Shown here: positions 11,701-20,787 of the stretch, piece after piece | How the letters are laid out: every line of letters begins with the position of its first letter | Position numbering within the stretch: position 1 is the stretch's first letter | NCBI GenBank assembly: GCA_920105625.2 | Contig: OV050030.1 | Coordinates: forward strand, 319,104,368-319,168,367 | DNA: 64,000 nucleotides | Source: Clusia tigrina | Taxonomy: Eukaryota > Arthropoda > Insecta > Diptera > Clusiidae | Direction of reading: 5' to 3' | Made by a program: the position numbers and the translations under genes | Notes under the pieces: model-generated | Seen by the model: the letters and a program-made list of their open reading frames with translations, nothing else | Databases searched by the model: none | What the model was told of the DNA's origin: nothing

Positions 11701-12438
11701 GTAATAGTCATCAAGGTTTTCTGTTCTTATTGTGTTTTGCTGCAAAAAAAGGTTGTTATCCGTTGTATTAATAATTCGAACATATGGGTTTTTTGTATTA
11801 ACGATTGTATTTGCTATGAAAACACCATCTTCAAGTTCCTGATTGGGTATTAAGAGGTCATTTTCCGTACTTGTTATGTCGATTTTTCTAATGACCTCCG
11901 CTCTTGCTGGGAGTGAGAGTATTTTCCCCTGATGTGAATCCAATATTTCGATTTCTAGTTCAATATTTAAACAGTTTGGCCTAATAATGAGCCAACTTGG
12001 ACCAGAATTTTGGTAGTCTAATACACAATTATAATTTTTTATGAAATCATAGCCTATTATACCATCACAAGGTAGCGGGAAAGAATCATCCACTATGTGG
12101 AAATTATGAGATATTGTTAAATTATTTATGTATAGACTTGCTTGTGTGACACCGAGTGTTTTTATTGTACCACTGCCTATACCTCTGAGGTTGAATATTT
12201 GATTTATATTTATTGTAGCATTGTCTACATGGTTTGTTGTGAAGAGACTTATATCTGATCCTGTATCTAAAAGAAATGTAGAGGTGGACTGACTTAAGGA
12301 TGATTTTATTCTGATGTAATTGTTTAAACAGAGGTTTACATTTAAAATTCTGTGCTCATTTAATTCGATACATTCCCCAGTTGGGCGGACTGGGGGACAT
12401 CCCCGTTTTCCGACGCCTCTGTATACCGAACGTTTCCA
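8710..12438 (-). CDS. pol: Pol polyprotein (protease, RT, RNase H, integrase) of the nested mdg1/412-like element
   Basis: The frame is open from 12438, inside the end of gag, to 8710, about 1,240 codons. It has no upstream ATG and is in the -1 register relative to gag, so it is expected as a Gag-Pol frameshift product. Order of domains: aspartic protease with FLLDTGSDIS (near 12240-12280); reverse transcriptase with YMDDLIVIG (near 11010); RNase H with TTDAS, a downstream acidic SDHNPL and the ADALSR end motif; and integrase with an HHCC zinc finger (GGHPR...CQKCKQNK) and the catalytic triad in DTVGPLPK, LTDMGTEY and TVERSHKTFNEY. It ends VHKNRLKLA. No frameshift or nonsense codon is seen, so it is a candidate active enzyme set. 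Spans from the in-frame GTG at 12093 alone would omit the protease active site. Confidence 0.93.
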   Translation of the reverse strand, partial: WKRSVYRGVGKRGCPPVRPTGECIELNEHRILNVNLCLNNYIRIKSSLSQSTSTFLLDTGSDISLFTTNHVDNATININQIFNLRGIGSGTIKTLGVTQASLYINNLTISHNFHIVDDSFPLPCDGIIGYDFIKNYNCVLDYQNSGPSWLIIRPNCLNIELEIEILDSHQGKILSLPARAEVIRKIDITSTENDLLIPNQELEDGVFIANTIVNTKNPYVRIINTTDNNLFLQQNTIRTENLDDYYIVKIDKQNNNQERQTKILNKLANNCPILHREKLVQLVSNYTDVFALESDACTYNNFYKQKLHLNENNPAYIKNYRTPHTHKAEINKQIEKLLRDDIIEPSVSEYNSPILLVPKKSLPNSSEKKWRLVIDYRQVNKKLASDKYPLPRIDDILDQLGRAKYFSCLDLISGFHQIELEENSRNVTSFSTEQGSIRFKRLPFGLKIAPNSFQRMMNIAFSGLGPGKTFIYMDDLIVIGCSEKHMLANLKSVFEICRKTNIKLHPDKCKFYDSQVTFLGHKCTDQGILPDESKYDKILSYPKPTNADECKRFVAFVNYYRRFIPNFANHAIHITKLTRKKSQFEWTPECEKAFQYFKSCLLSPKILQYPDFKKPFCITTDASKIACGAVLSQNHNGKQLPIAFASRTFTKGESNKSVIEQELTAIHWTINFFKPYIYGTKFLIKSDHNPLTYLFAMKNPSSQLTRMRLDLEEFDFEIEYIKGKVNCGADALSRIDFGQIKQLREGNFAIIQMITRSKSKHTHFQTNKNIIEAKETLKQQVYNTITLQEVKKLPCLKLTTNVHIKTLENSSHLVLFHEKKKIFKLNSKDFIAYGKIELAQLFPKLENIVGKTNFKSIRIAINDNLFEYVDIKEFKKKGNEQLKEITIAITPKLIEITSPTQKLEILQKYHDDPVFGGHPRVTRFLSKLQRHYVWKNMASDAKSYVKNCQKCKQNKASTNHLEPLIKTPTPARAFECVQIDTVGPLPKSFNSNEYALTIICDLTKFLITVPIPAKSANIVAKAIVENLILIYGPIKQILTDMGTEYKNQIFDQICKLLQIERKTSTPYHHQTLGTVERSHKTFNEYIRSYISTNKLDWDHWLKYFTYCYNTTPSTTHGYTPFELVFGKAPVPYDFILNGKINPVYNFDDYKNELQFKLQVAQKRASEMLEKAKIKTKHIYDKSINPQNIRPNDMVYLKDETNHKLDSIFKGPYKVIETDHFGNCKIDTKSKSIVVHKNRLKLA

Positions 12439-13595
12439 TTATTATGTCTGCGTCCTCTATAATTATTGTTGTGTCCATAATTTCTATTTCTATTATTGTT
12501 GTCTCTGTTATCAGAGTGAGAGTCGTTACGCCGTGTATTATAATTCCGGTTCACAGAGCTTCTTTGTCCACGATATGATCTGTTTCCACGACCCCTATAT
12601 CTTACGTTGGAATTTCGATATTTGTTGATGTAATTTACTTGTAAAGTTCCTGAACTTTCCGAACTTAACTCAAGAAATTTTGTAATAGCGTCTCCTACTG
12701 TTGGGAACTGACCTGCCCTCATTAGCAATTTTACCTCTTCAGATTTCGCATTTGTTTTTATTGTTTTCACTGCATGTTGAGTGGAGTAGCTTTTTGCTAG
12801 TGCAGTCGTCAAACCGTCCGCAATAAATGATTGCTCCAATTGCAATGATAAAGTTTCAATTTCTTTGGCAAAATCACTGTCGCTTTTATTATGCTGCTTT
12901 ACGGTATTAAGTCTGGCTGAAATACTCTGTGGAGATTCGTATTTCACGTTTGCAAGTAATTTGCTTTTGATTGCTTGAATAGTACTCTCATTTGTTATCA
13001 ATGTACTTGCTGAGTGAGTTAATTTCGTTTTTATTAATGAAATTGCTATGTTTTCATGGGTTTCTTTTATGGTTTCCAATAAATCAATGGCGTTTATGAA
13101 TTTATTTAAATTTTCAATTTTCCCATCAAACTCTGGAAGCAATTTCGTTGCAGTGTTAATGAACTCGATAGGTGTCATATTGCTGAGATTGTTTATTTCG
13201 TTTTGTTCTTTTAATGTGTCTTCTAATGAGTCAGTATCTGTGTCAGAGCTTTCGCTGCAAAGTAATGAATGAATAGTCAGGTCAAGTAATTTTGTTATAC
13301 TTGTTGGTACTTCTTGTGGTACTTGTAATTTATTAAAAAGTACTTTCAGTCTATTTTTAATGGAAGTGAAATAATTTTCGAATTCTAGCTTATGGTCTGT
13401 GCTAAGTACCGGGTAAATTGTCCTACCTAAATTGGCAATTGTATTATGCTGACATGCAAGAATACCAATATGTTTTAGTTGAGTAATTTTGGATGGTAGG
13501 GGTGTTTTATTTAAACATTTGTACGATTTGTCAAAAGTGATCTTTACTTCATTCAATTTTCTCAAAACTTCGTCCCATGTGATTGGTGAGGACAT
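12360..13595 (-). CDS. gag: Gag protein of the nested mdg1/412-like element (411 aa)
   Basis: Intact 411-codon frame from ATG 13595 to 12360. The N-terminal and central parts are helical, as in retrotransposon capsid proteins. The C-terminal 80 or so residues are dominated by Arg, Gly and Asn (for example YRGRGNRSYRGQR), replacing the CCHC zinc knuckles used by other Gags for RNA binding. Such knuckle-less, RGG-like tails are known in several insect Gypsy lineages. Its last 79 bases overlap the pol frame (12360-12438), which is in the -1 register, so ribosomal frameshifting there would yield Gag-Pol. I did not identify the slippery site with certainty. Confidence 0.9.
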   Translation of the reverse strand: MSSPITWDEVLRKLNEVKITFDKSYKCLNKTPLPSKITQLKHIGILACQHNTIANLGRTIYPVLSTDHKLEFENYFTSIKNRLKVLFNKLQVPQEVPTSITKLLDLTIHSLLCSESSDTDTDSLEDTLKEQNEINNLSNMTPIEFINTATKLLPEFDGKIENLNKFINAIDLLETIKETHENIAISLIKTKLTHSASTLITNESTIQAIKSKLLANVKYESPQSISARLNTVKQHNKSDSDFAKEIETLSLQLEQSFIADGLTTALAKSYSTQHAVKTIKTNAKSEEVKLLMRAGQFPTVGDAITKFLELSSESSGTLQVNYINKYRNSNVRYRGRGNRSYRGQRSSVNRNYNTRRNDSHSDNRDNNNRNRNYGHNNNYRGRRHNNGNVRYTEASENGDVPQSAQLGNVSN

Positions 13596-13864
13596 AATAA
13601 ATGGACCATACGTAATTAGGAAATTGCAACATTGATAAATTTACATGTTTTAATAAAAAGCTTAATTTTGTCTATTTGTTTATATTATTTTCTTGTCATT
13701 TGTGTGTTGTTGCTTGCACAGTGTTTTTAATGTGAATACTTAGTTGTAACTATTAGTTTTATATTGTGAAATTGAATTTAATAATATTTCTTATCTTATA
13801 TGATGATGATTTTTGTTGTCCTTTACGAAGCTGCAATTCTTCTCCAGATAGTTTTTCAGATAGT
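13596..13864 (-). other. Spacer between ORF0 and gag of the nested element
   Basis: AT-rich untranslated sequence. A 63-codon frame at 13791-13982 overlaps the ORF0 region in another register and begins inside it, so it is treated as a shadow. Confidence 0.6.
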
Positions 13865-14134
13865 TTAGATCCTGACCGCTGGTGTTTCCACACGTTGTAT
13901 CCTTCGTTTTAAATAGTTTTTGAGTGCCGAATGTATTGCCATTATTAGCACCAAGGCTCCGATCAAACACATAATTTCCCAAGGTATTGTTTTGATGTTT
14001 TGATTGTCACTTTTCTCTTGGTATTTGTCTATATATTTTACAACTTCTGTATTCTTCTGTTGCACTTCTTTTCCCACTTCATAGCCAGAAATTGCTATCA
14101 TCACTATACTTATTGCTGTTTTCCACCAACTCAT
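13865..14134 (-). CDS. Small leader ORF (ORF0) of the nested element, 89 aa, predicted membrane protein
   Basis: ATG at 14134 to a stop at 13865. The product begins MSWWKTAISIVMIAISGY, a hydrophobic segment that could be a signal anchor (about residues 4-19). A polar, Lys/Gln-rich middle follows, then a second hydrophobic stretch (about residues 52-68, CLIGALVLIMAIHSALK), ending in a basic tail with KRRIQR. Small ORFs before gag are a recollected trait of the 412/mdg1 group. Their role is unknown to me. The frame is intact in a copy whose other genes are also intact, which argues for function. It lies between the primer site and gag, on the same transcript. Confidence 0.65.
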   Translation of the reverse strand: MSWWKTAISIVMIAISGYEVGKEVQQKNTEVVKYIDKYQEKSDNQNIKTIPWEIMCLIGALVLIMAIHSALKNYLKRRIQRVETPAVRI

Positions 14135-14321
14135 GGTGTTGATTGAAGTTTTTCATGGATATTTCTATACTTTATCTTTTTTTAAATTTTTCCACTTTTT
14201 TTATGCTTAGCAGTTCATTTTCAGCAATTGTCTATTGTAAGCAAATATTCACTGAAGTTGTACTTTTTGTTATTAAAAAAAATATTTATTTTTAAAATTT
14301 ATTTATTTTTAGCGTCACTTA

Positions 14322-14335
14322 TGCCACGGTCGCCA
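14322..14335 (-). other. Primer binding site of the nested element, tRNA-Arg-like
   Basis: On the minus strand TGGCGACCGTGGCA follows the 5' LTR directly. From memory it is one base off the TGGCGACCGTGACA site of 412 and mdg1, attributed to tRNA-Arg. Confidence 0.8.
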
Positions 14336-14699
14336 TGTAATGATTAGACGGGGTTTTTAAATCCATGGTTTAAAATGTAACTTTATTTACCGAACATTAA
14401 TCATTAACAGTCGACTATCTACTGTCTTGCAATTACAATGTTGGACTTATATTTATACTTAAAATAGTTGAGTCGTCGATGACATCACTGTTCGATGACT
14501 CAAGAGGTATCGATGGATAAGGGTCAGTTATTTGAGAGGTATGTGTGCTGGCTCACATTTCACGGTCGTTGACCGTCGCCTTGAATGTTGGTGTCTCATA
14601 TCGGCACCACTTTGGAATGTTGCACACTTTGCAATTGTTAATTGATTTTAGGTCATTAGATTCATATGTCTGTTAGTTCAATGACCGTTATCCATGACA
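14336..14699 (-). repeat. 5' LTR of the nested element (364 bp)
   Basis: Nearly identical to 8077-8440. It is followed on the plus strand by the target duplication GTTG (14700-14703), after which the outer gag frame continues. Confidence 0.95.
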
Positions 14700-14703
14700 G
14701 TTG

Positions 14704-15795
14704 TATGATCTGAGAACTGAGATACGGCGCTTCAAAGAAGGTTGTGGGTTGGCGCAACAGAGTCTTCCGGAAGCAGAAGGGGAACACTTGATAAGATGTA
14801 TAAGACAAAGCACCACAGGTGATGCGTTTGATTTACTAGCGCATAGCTCAGTAAGCACCCTGCCGGAGTTATACACACTTTTAGATCGAACATATTTGAA
14901 ACAAAAGTCGTACGACTGTCTTGTACGGGAAATACAGGAATCAACTCAGAAACCAGGGGAGGGATTGAGAGCCTGGGGACGAAGGCTCCAGTCTCTGGGG
15001 AACGCTGCTGAGACAGAAGCCAACAGGCAGTTTCCAGGAAATATTGCAGCATACAAGGCTCAAGTAGAACGAGCTATGATTTCTGTGTTTAAGGCAGGTC
15101 TGATAAATAGGGACTTGGCTAATTATACTCTTAATCTCACTCAGAGGAGTATGGCAGAATTAGTCGAAGCGGTCTCTTCCGCTGAAGAAGCAATCCAACA
15201 GCGAGCGACAACAGGTGGAATCTGTTGGAATAATCCTCCTGCAGAGGTAGGACCGGTAAAGCAGCGGAACCCAAGGGGAGTCGGCAGATTGTTGGATCAA
15301 GTCCCGCAACAAAGAGACCAAGAAGGATTCCTAGTCGAGAGATTCCAGCCGAGGAAACCCATTTGTTCATTCTGCCATAAGCCAGGTCATACAAGGGATG
15401 AATGCATTACACGCAAGAATACGCCCTATTGTATGGAGTGCCAAACATATGGTCATGAGGCAAGTAGACAGTGCCAAATGGACAATAAATGGGATCAAAA
15501 TGAAAGGCAGCCAGGTACGAGGCGCCCGGATCCACCCTTAAGGGACAGCAGGGGCAGTAGTCCTCGAGTCAATTCAACGGAAGGGAACAACCAAGGAAGA
15601 AATCCTTTCAGCACTGGGAATGGTCAGCAGCGGCTAAATTGGAATACTAGAGGAGGACAAAGGTTAGGCAACACCCAACAGGGGTTGAAATGCTTTTCAT
15701 GTGGTCGGATAGGATATCGAGCTGCGGAGTGCATGGATAGGCAGTTTCAGCAGAGGAACCAGGGAAACTTCCAGCAGCCCAGTCGAGGCCAATAG
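14704..15795 (+). pseudogene. gag: Gag polyprotein, C-terminal part of the outer Gypsy element
   Basis: Continuation of the outer gag after the nested insertion, in the register in which it was cut, open for about 363 codons to the TAG at 15793-15795. The first half is a capsid-like helical domain (GEGLRAWGRRLQSLG near residue 90 of this part). Three CCHC-type knuckles follow. The first is CSFCHKPGHTRDEC (CX2CX4HX4C), the second CMECQTYGHEASRQC (CX2CX4HX5C), and the third CFSCGRIGYRAAEC has Tyr in the His position and may not bind zinc. The nucleocapsid end is Gln/Asn/Arg-rich. Apart from the insertion this half has no break, unlike pol. Pol follows in the -1 register. Confidence 0.9.
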
Positions 15796-16553
15796 ACTGG
15801 AAAGCCAAAAGAAAGGAAGCAACAGTTAGGCCGAAGGTACGTATGACTGGTAATGTAGGAAGTACAGTCCAGGAAAAGGAGGAGCAAGAGGCTCTCCAAT
15901 ACCACGTACCAAGTAACGTAAGAACAATGGTTCAAGTTACGAAGGAGCGACAGTCTCTCCGGGAGAAAGTTTTTGATTGCGTATTGATTTGGGTAACTGT
16001 GATGATTCTAGTACGAAGGTTAAGTTTAAATAAGATTAGAGAGTATAGGCCAATCGCCGCGTACATGGTACGAGGATGTATAGTTAAGGTATTAGCGGTA
16101 ATTTTGAGGGAGTATAGGATTGTTAGGCATAACTGCGGTGCATGGAGGAGAAAATTGGAAGAGTTAAGAAGTAGATACGCGTCCATTTTGGAGTCAAAAG
16201 GGCGTTGTTTCGTTGTGAGCAGGGTAGGAGATGCTTTCATCGAGATACCCTGCAAGGAGGCAGCTAGTGGAAAGCTAGTGCTTTTGGTAGATTTAGGGGC
16301 GGATACTAGCCTCGTAAAATCTAGTGTTTTACGGAAAGGACTAGTTATTAACCCAAAAGATGTAAGAACGCTTAATGGAGCGTTCGGAGGTTGCATCAGA
16401 ACACTGGGGTCACTTAAAATAGGGCACAGTAAAGTTAAGGGAATGAGTTTTAGAGTGCATGCAGTTGAATTGGATAGGGAAGGTATCCCGGCCGATGGGA
16501 TAATTGGCCGCGATAATCTCTGGTGCCGCACCATACTGGATGCGCTAGAATAA
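15796..16553 (+). pseudogene. pol: Pol fragment 1 of the outer element: linker and aspartic protease
   Basis: The frame is -1 relative to gag and is already open before the gag stop, consistent with gag-pol frameshifting. After about 150 basic residues comes the protease core LLVDLGADTSLV (near 16282-16317), where retroviral-type proteases normally have D-T/S-G. Leu in the second position is unusual and may inactivate the enzyme. The second conserved block is IPADGIIGRDNLW near the end. The frame stops at 16551-16553 and the next domain continues in another register, so at least one indel lies near 16549-16566. Confidence 0.8.
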
Positions 16554-16566
16554 CAGTAATCATTTT

Positions 16567-17784
16567 ATGATGATAATAAGAATAGAATCCTTACTCTCCC
16601 CATTAAAGTCATGGCAGGAAGGAACCGTGAATAGGGTTAAGAATTGTATAGAGGTAGTGAACGCAAGGTCAACCAGAGTAGTTTCTATGCGTGTAAACAC
16701 GAAACTTAGGACTGTTGTTTTGCACAAGCAGCAGCTAGCGGACGGCGTATATATGGGAGAGACCATAACGCACGTTAATAAGGGTAAAGTGTACGCTTGT
16801 GTACTAAATGCGTCAGAAGAGGACTACTATATGGATAAGGATTTTGGGCCTAAGTTCACTAGTTATGATAGTTTTAAGGAACCGAGTTATGGATCGGTTA
16901 ATCAAATTAAGCAGGTAGATATAAGAAAGAGAATGGAGAGAGTGCTAGAATCACTAAAGTTAGACCCAAGCGTAAATTCGGAAGAGAAGGCATCAATAGA
17001 AGCCATTTGTATGTCATTCCATGACATATTTTTGCTGGAAGGGGACCAGTTAACATATACACCAGAGGTAGAGCATGAAATACCTACTAGGGTGGATCAA
17101 GCACCGATAAACCAGAAGCAACACAGGTTGCCAAAGGCTCACAAAGATGAGGTAAATAGGCAAGTGGAAGGAATGTTAAAGGATAACATTATTTCGCCGA
17201 GTATCTCGCTTTAGCATTCACCAATAATTTTGGTGCCAAAGAAGGGAGGTGCTCAGGGTCAGAAGAAGTGGAGAATGGACGTTGATTTTAGGAAATTGAA
17301 CGACGCCACTATCAAGCAGGTGTTCCCAATACCAAGGATAGAAGAGATACTGGATCAATTGGGTCACAGTAGATATTTTTCTACACTTGATTTAGCGAGT
17401 GGCTACCACCAAGTCCTGGTGGATACCCAAGATAAGCAGAAAACCGCGTTCAGCACCGGTTTAGGCCATTATGAGTTCAATAGAATGCCGTTTGGATTAA
17501 CAGGAGCACCGGTTACCTTCCAACGGCTAATGAACCATGTGCTAACAGGCTTACAAGGGTTAGATTGTTTTGTGTATCTCGATGATATTGTAATTTATGG
17601 GAAGAACTTGCAGCAGCATTCGCAACGCTTGCGCAAGGTGCTCCAGAAATTACGAGAACACAATTTGAAATTGAACACGGAGAAGTGTCAATTTTTGCGA
17701 AGAGAGGTGGTTTATTTAGGCCATCGTTGCTCAGAGGCAGGAGCACTGTCTGACCCGCAGAAGGTGGAATGCGTTGAAATTTAG
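16567..17784 (+). pseudogene. pol: Pol fragment 2 of the outer element: reverse transcriptase
   Basis: Reverse transcriptase in one register with a single TAG at 17212-17214 inside the finger region, between the residues DNIISPSIS and the downstream VPKKGG. Recognisable blocks are the QVEGMLKDNII helix, WRMDVDFRKLND, FSTLDLASGYHQV with the first catalytic Asp, FNRMPFGLTGAP, and the active site YLDDIVIYG (near 17574-17600). The catalytic residues are present, so loss of function comes from the nonsense codon and from frameshifts on both sides. The frame ends at 17784 and RNase H continues one register back. Confidence 0.9.
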
Positions 17785-18389
17785 CGGTTCCAAGAAACAG
17801 AAAAGAAGTGCAAGCATTCCTAGGACTAGTGAACTATTATAGAAAGTTCGTGGAAGGACTAGCCGGAATTGCCTTGCCAATCAACAAGTTGCTACGAAAA
17901 GAGGCAAAGTTCGAATGGACAGAGAGATGTCAGCAAGCATTCGAGAGGCTAAAGGAGATAATTAGCTCGCCACCAATTTTGGCGTACCCCGACTTTGAGC
18001 AAACTTTTTTGTTGACCACTGATGCTAGCAATGAAGCATTAGGGGCAGTACTGTCACAAGGGGAAGTCGGTAATGACCGACCAATAGCATTCGCAAGCAG
18101 AGCGCTTAGCGACACGGAGAAGAGATACTCCACAATAGAGAAGCAATTTCTAGCCATAGTGTGGGCTACGAAGAATTTTAGAGCATATCTGCTAGGACGC
18201 CCATTTAGGCTATATACTGATCACCAGCCGTTGAGAGGCATAGCCAATTTGAAAGACCAAACGTCTAGGCTAGCTAGGTTCAGACACAAATTGTCTGAGT
18301 ATGATTTTGAAATCATATACAAACCTGGGAAAAAGAATCTGATGCCGATGCACTCAGCAGAGTACCGCAGGCACAGAGAGTATCAGTAG
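17785..18389 (+). pseudogene. pol: Pol fragment 3 of the outer element: RT thumb/connection and RNase H
   Basis: Continues after a frameshift near 17770-17808 with VQAFLGLVNYYRKFV, the typical Gypsy connection. RNase H follows: TTDASNEALGAVLSQ (Asp), STIEKQFLAIVWA (Glu) and LYTDHQPL (Asp). Near 18338 the register slips again: in this frame the end reads KKNLMPMHSAEYRR and stops at 18389, whereas the neighbouring frame gives the conserved DADALSR end motif. The cause is therefore a one-base-type indel rather than a genuine terminus. Confidence 0.88.
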
Positions 18390-19582
18390 TGCAAACGAGG
18401 TCCAAAGCACGGTCAGATAAGGAGAAGGCCGAGAGAATGCAAAAGGATAAAGTTGATGCTACAACAGATGTTAGCAAGACGGGTGAAGATGCCCACGAAC
18501 AAAGAGCCATCAGTGTGAAATGGCTGGAGGATATAAAGGATATCCAGGCTGTGTTAAAGGGTTTCCATGATTCGCCTCTAGGAGGACATCAGGGATTCTG
18601 GAAAACCCATGACAGAATTAGGCGAGTATACGGATGGAAGGGTATGCTCAAGGACATTAAGAAATATATAAAGAGTTGTCCAAAATGTCAGGCCAACAAA
18701 AGTTCAAGGCTGACAAAGATGCCAATGGTGTTAACTGACACACCAAAACAGCCATTTGATAAAGTTCATATGGATATTGTAGGTATTTTACCTGAGACAG
18801 TTTCGGGAAATAAATACATTTTGACGTTCCAAGATGATTTCTCAAAGTATATGGCGTGCGTGGCTATACCCGATGCTGAAGCTGGTACGGTAGCCAAAGC
18901 ATTATTTGATGAAATTATAGCACGATACAACATACCTAAGGTTTTGATAACCGACAATGGTTCCAATTTTGTATCGAAACTATTCTCAGAAACATGTAAA
19001 ATGCTGGGAATCAAGAAGTTGCATATAACACCATATCATCCACAGGCGAATGGCTCACTGGAACGTAGTCATCAACCTCTGGCCGAGTACTTGCGCAGTT
19101 TTGCCAAGGAAGACGGCTCGAATTGGGATCAATGGTTAACCACTGCAATGCATGTACACAATAATACGGTACATGTATCAACGAAGCAGACTCCGTTCAG
19201 CACGCTCTACGGGTTTGATTTTAATATGCCAGCAAATCTGAAGCGCAAATGTGCGCCGGTGTACAATGCTGATGACCCAAATAAAGTACAAAAGTATCAG
19301 CTACAGCGAGCGCACGAGTTGGTCAGAGAAAACCAGGATTGTGCTAAACGAGTAGCTAGGGAGGCCTATAACAAGGTACTAAACGCAGTCGTTTTGAAGT
19401 GGGTGATCAGGTACTCATGAGGAATCAAGCCAGGAGAAAAAAAATTCTCACCTGTGTGGATAGGTCCGTATATGGTAGCAGAGATCCGAAGCCCAGTTAC
19501 AATAGTCGTAACGATTAAGGGCAAGAATAAAAAGCTACATAATAATTTGTTGAAATTATTCCACGCTAGACCACACACCTAA
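18338..19582 (+). pseudogene. pol: Pol fragment 4 of the outer element: integrase
   Basis: Integrase with a linker (VQTRSKARSDKEK), the zinc finger H-X-H-X-C-C (FHDSPLGGHQG...CPKCQANKSS) and the DDE catalytic core: DIVGILPETVSGNKY, ITDNGSNF and PQANGSLERSHQPL. The long frame stops at 19420. The C-terminal domain goes on in other registers (FEVGDQVLMRN, then PVWIGPYMVAEI) to a TAA at 19580-19582, which implies two more indels near 19385-19445. This is a GPY/F-type C-terminal domain as in other Gypsy integrases. Confidence 0.88.
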
Positions 19583-20787
19583 TTCATGTGTCAATAGTGT
19601 TTTACAAGTGTAAACACAAGAAAAATAACATAAAAAAGTACGGGTGTGCATCAAATAACACACACAGCGCCGATTTTCAGAGTCAATGCCAGTAAAAGTG
19701 TGCCGCTTAAACTCGGGCAAGTAAAATTGACGTAATGAAAATCTGTTTAGTAAGCACTATTGCCGAATGAAGGCAGTAGAGAAGAATATTTTTTGTTGTA
19801 CGTAGTAAATAATAATAAACGGGTTCATTGCATGTATTTTTAAAATAAAATAAAATAATAAGGCATTCGTGGGTAAGTAATATAAAACTTCGAATATGTA
19901 CGTACATACATACAGCGGTGTATGCTCTGAATTTTGACGCCTGAGCGTTAACGCCAAGCGGCGGGACTGCTGGTGAAGTATTATATATACGAGTATGTAT
20001 ATATGTGTATAAGATAAAGAATGAATGTACGACTGTATATTTAAAGAAGTAAGTATTCTAGTTAAGAGGAATGGGTATGTACGTATGTATATTTTTGCAG
20101 ATACTGCAGTAGGCTGTATGTAAATATACAAATCTTTTTTCTGTTCTTTAATTAGGAATTTAGTGTATGGGTAAATGAAGAAAGGCATATTAAAGGAATA
20201 TGGGTATAGGTTAATTGATAAAATAGTGCCTTGAATGTATGTATGTAGCCATGTACGATCTAGGAAGAGACGATCGTTAATGGATATATACATATCAGGC
20301 TAGAAGTAAATTTAAATAAAAAGTAATTGTATGCGATGAAAGACATAGTCATGCAATGGACAAAGTTTTGACACAAATGGGATTATTTTTTATAATCTGA
20401 TTTTGTCGGAGGATCAATAATTTGGTTCGAAACTAGAATGAGTGATAACTCATGTATTGGAAAGAGCATGAAAAATTAGTCAAAGCGGAACTAATGCACT
20501 ATATGGCAATAAACATAGTCCAGTCCTCTTTCCCTCTGGGATGCGGTAGCAAATCCGAGAATGTAAGGGGAGAAGACGAGTGGACGGAGAATTGAATGAT
20601 ATAGCATTCAATTGTAGGTTTAGCAATTTATGAAGATAATATTGTATTTTTAGTCTGAGGTATGGTATATTTAGTGTAAAATAGTGATAATGATATTGTA
20701 GCAATAATATAACCATAATGATTATTTAAATATTTAGAGAAATAGAAATATTTATTAGATAAGTTATTATAGCGATTACTACAGTAT
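19583..20787 (+). other. Non-coding stretch after pol of the outer element
   Basis: About 1.2 kb of AT-rich sequence with TGTATGTATG/TACGTACATACATA-type simple repeats around 19895-20260. All plus-strand frames are closed at short intervals. In errantiviruses an env gene would sit here, but I see no signal peptide, furin-type cleavage site or fusion peptide. A 178-codon minus-strand frame (19757-20293) is composed of Ile/Tyr/Leu from the simple repeats and is not called. Confidence 0.6.

Larger units (their letters stand above)
8077..14699 (-). mobile_element. Young mdg1/412-like Gypsy retrotransposon nested in the outer gag (6,623 bp)
   Basis: The element has 364-bp LTRs (TGTAATG...CATGACA on the plus strand) and a 4-bp target duplication GTTG (8073-8076 and 14700-14703) that interrupts gag of the outer element. 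It reads on the minus strand: 5' LTR (14336-14699), tRNA-Arg-like primer site, a small membrane-type ORF0, gag, pol by -1 frameshift, polypurine tract, 3' LTR (8077-8440). The two LTRs differ at one position that I can find (CAGTAACAG near 8144 against CATTAACAG near 14403). All three reading frames are open. The primer site, the extra ORF before gag and the Gag lacking zinc knuckles fit the mdg1/412 lineage known from Drosophila. It looks complete and recently inserted. Confidence 0.95.

Noticed and set aside
12320..12628. Plus-strand frames opposite the nested gag (12320-12628 and 12381-12578)
   Set aside because: They are antisense to the Arg/Asn-rich end of gag and have no domain.
14688..15394. 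Minus-strand frames opposite the outer gag
   Set aside because: Shadows of the zinc-knuckle Gag frame.
19757..20293. 178-codon minus-strand frame in the outer element
   Set aside because: The product is Tyr/Ile/Leu-rich nonsense from TATG/TACG simple repeats, antisense to the retrotransposon, with no domain.
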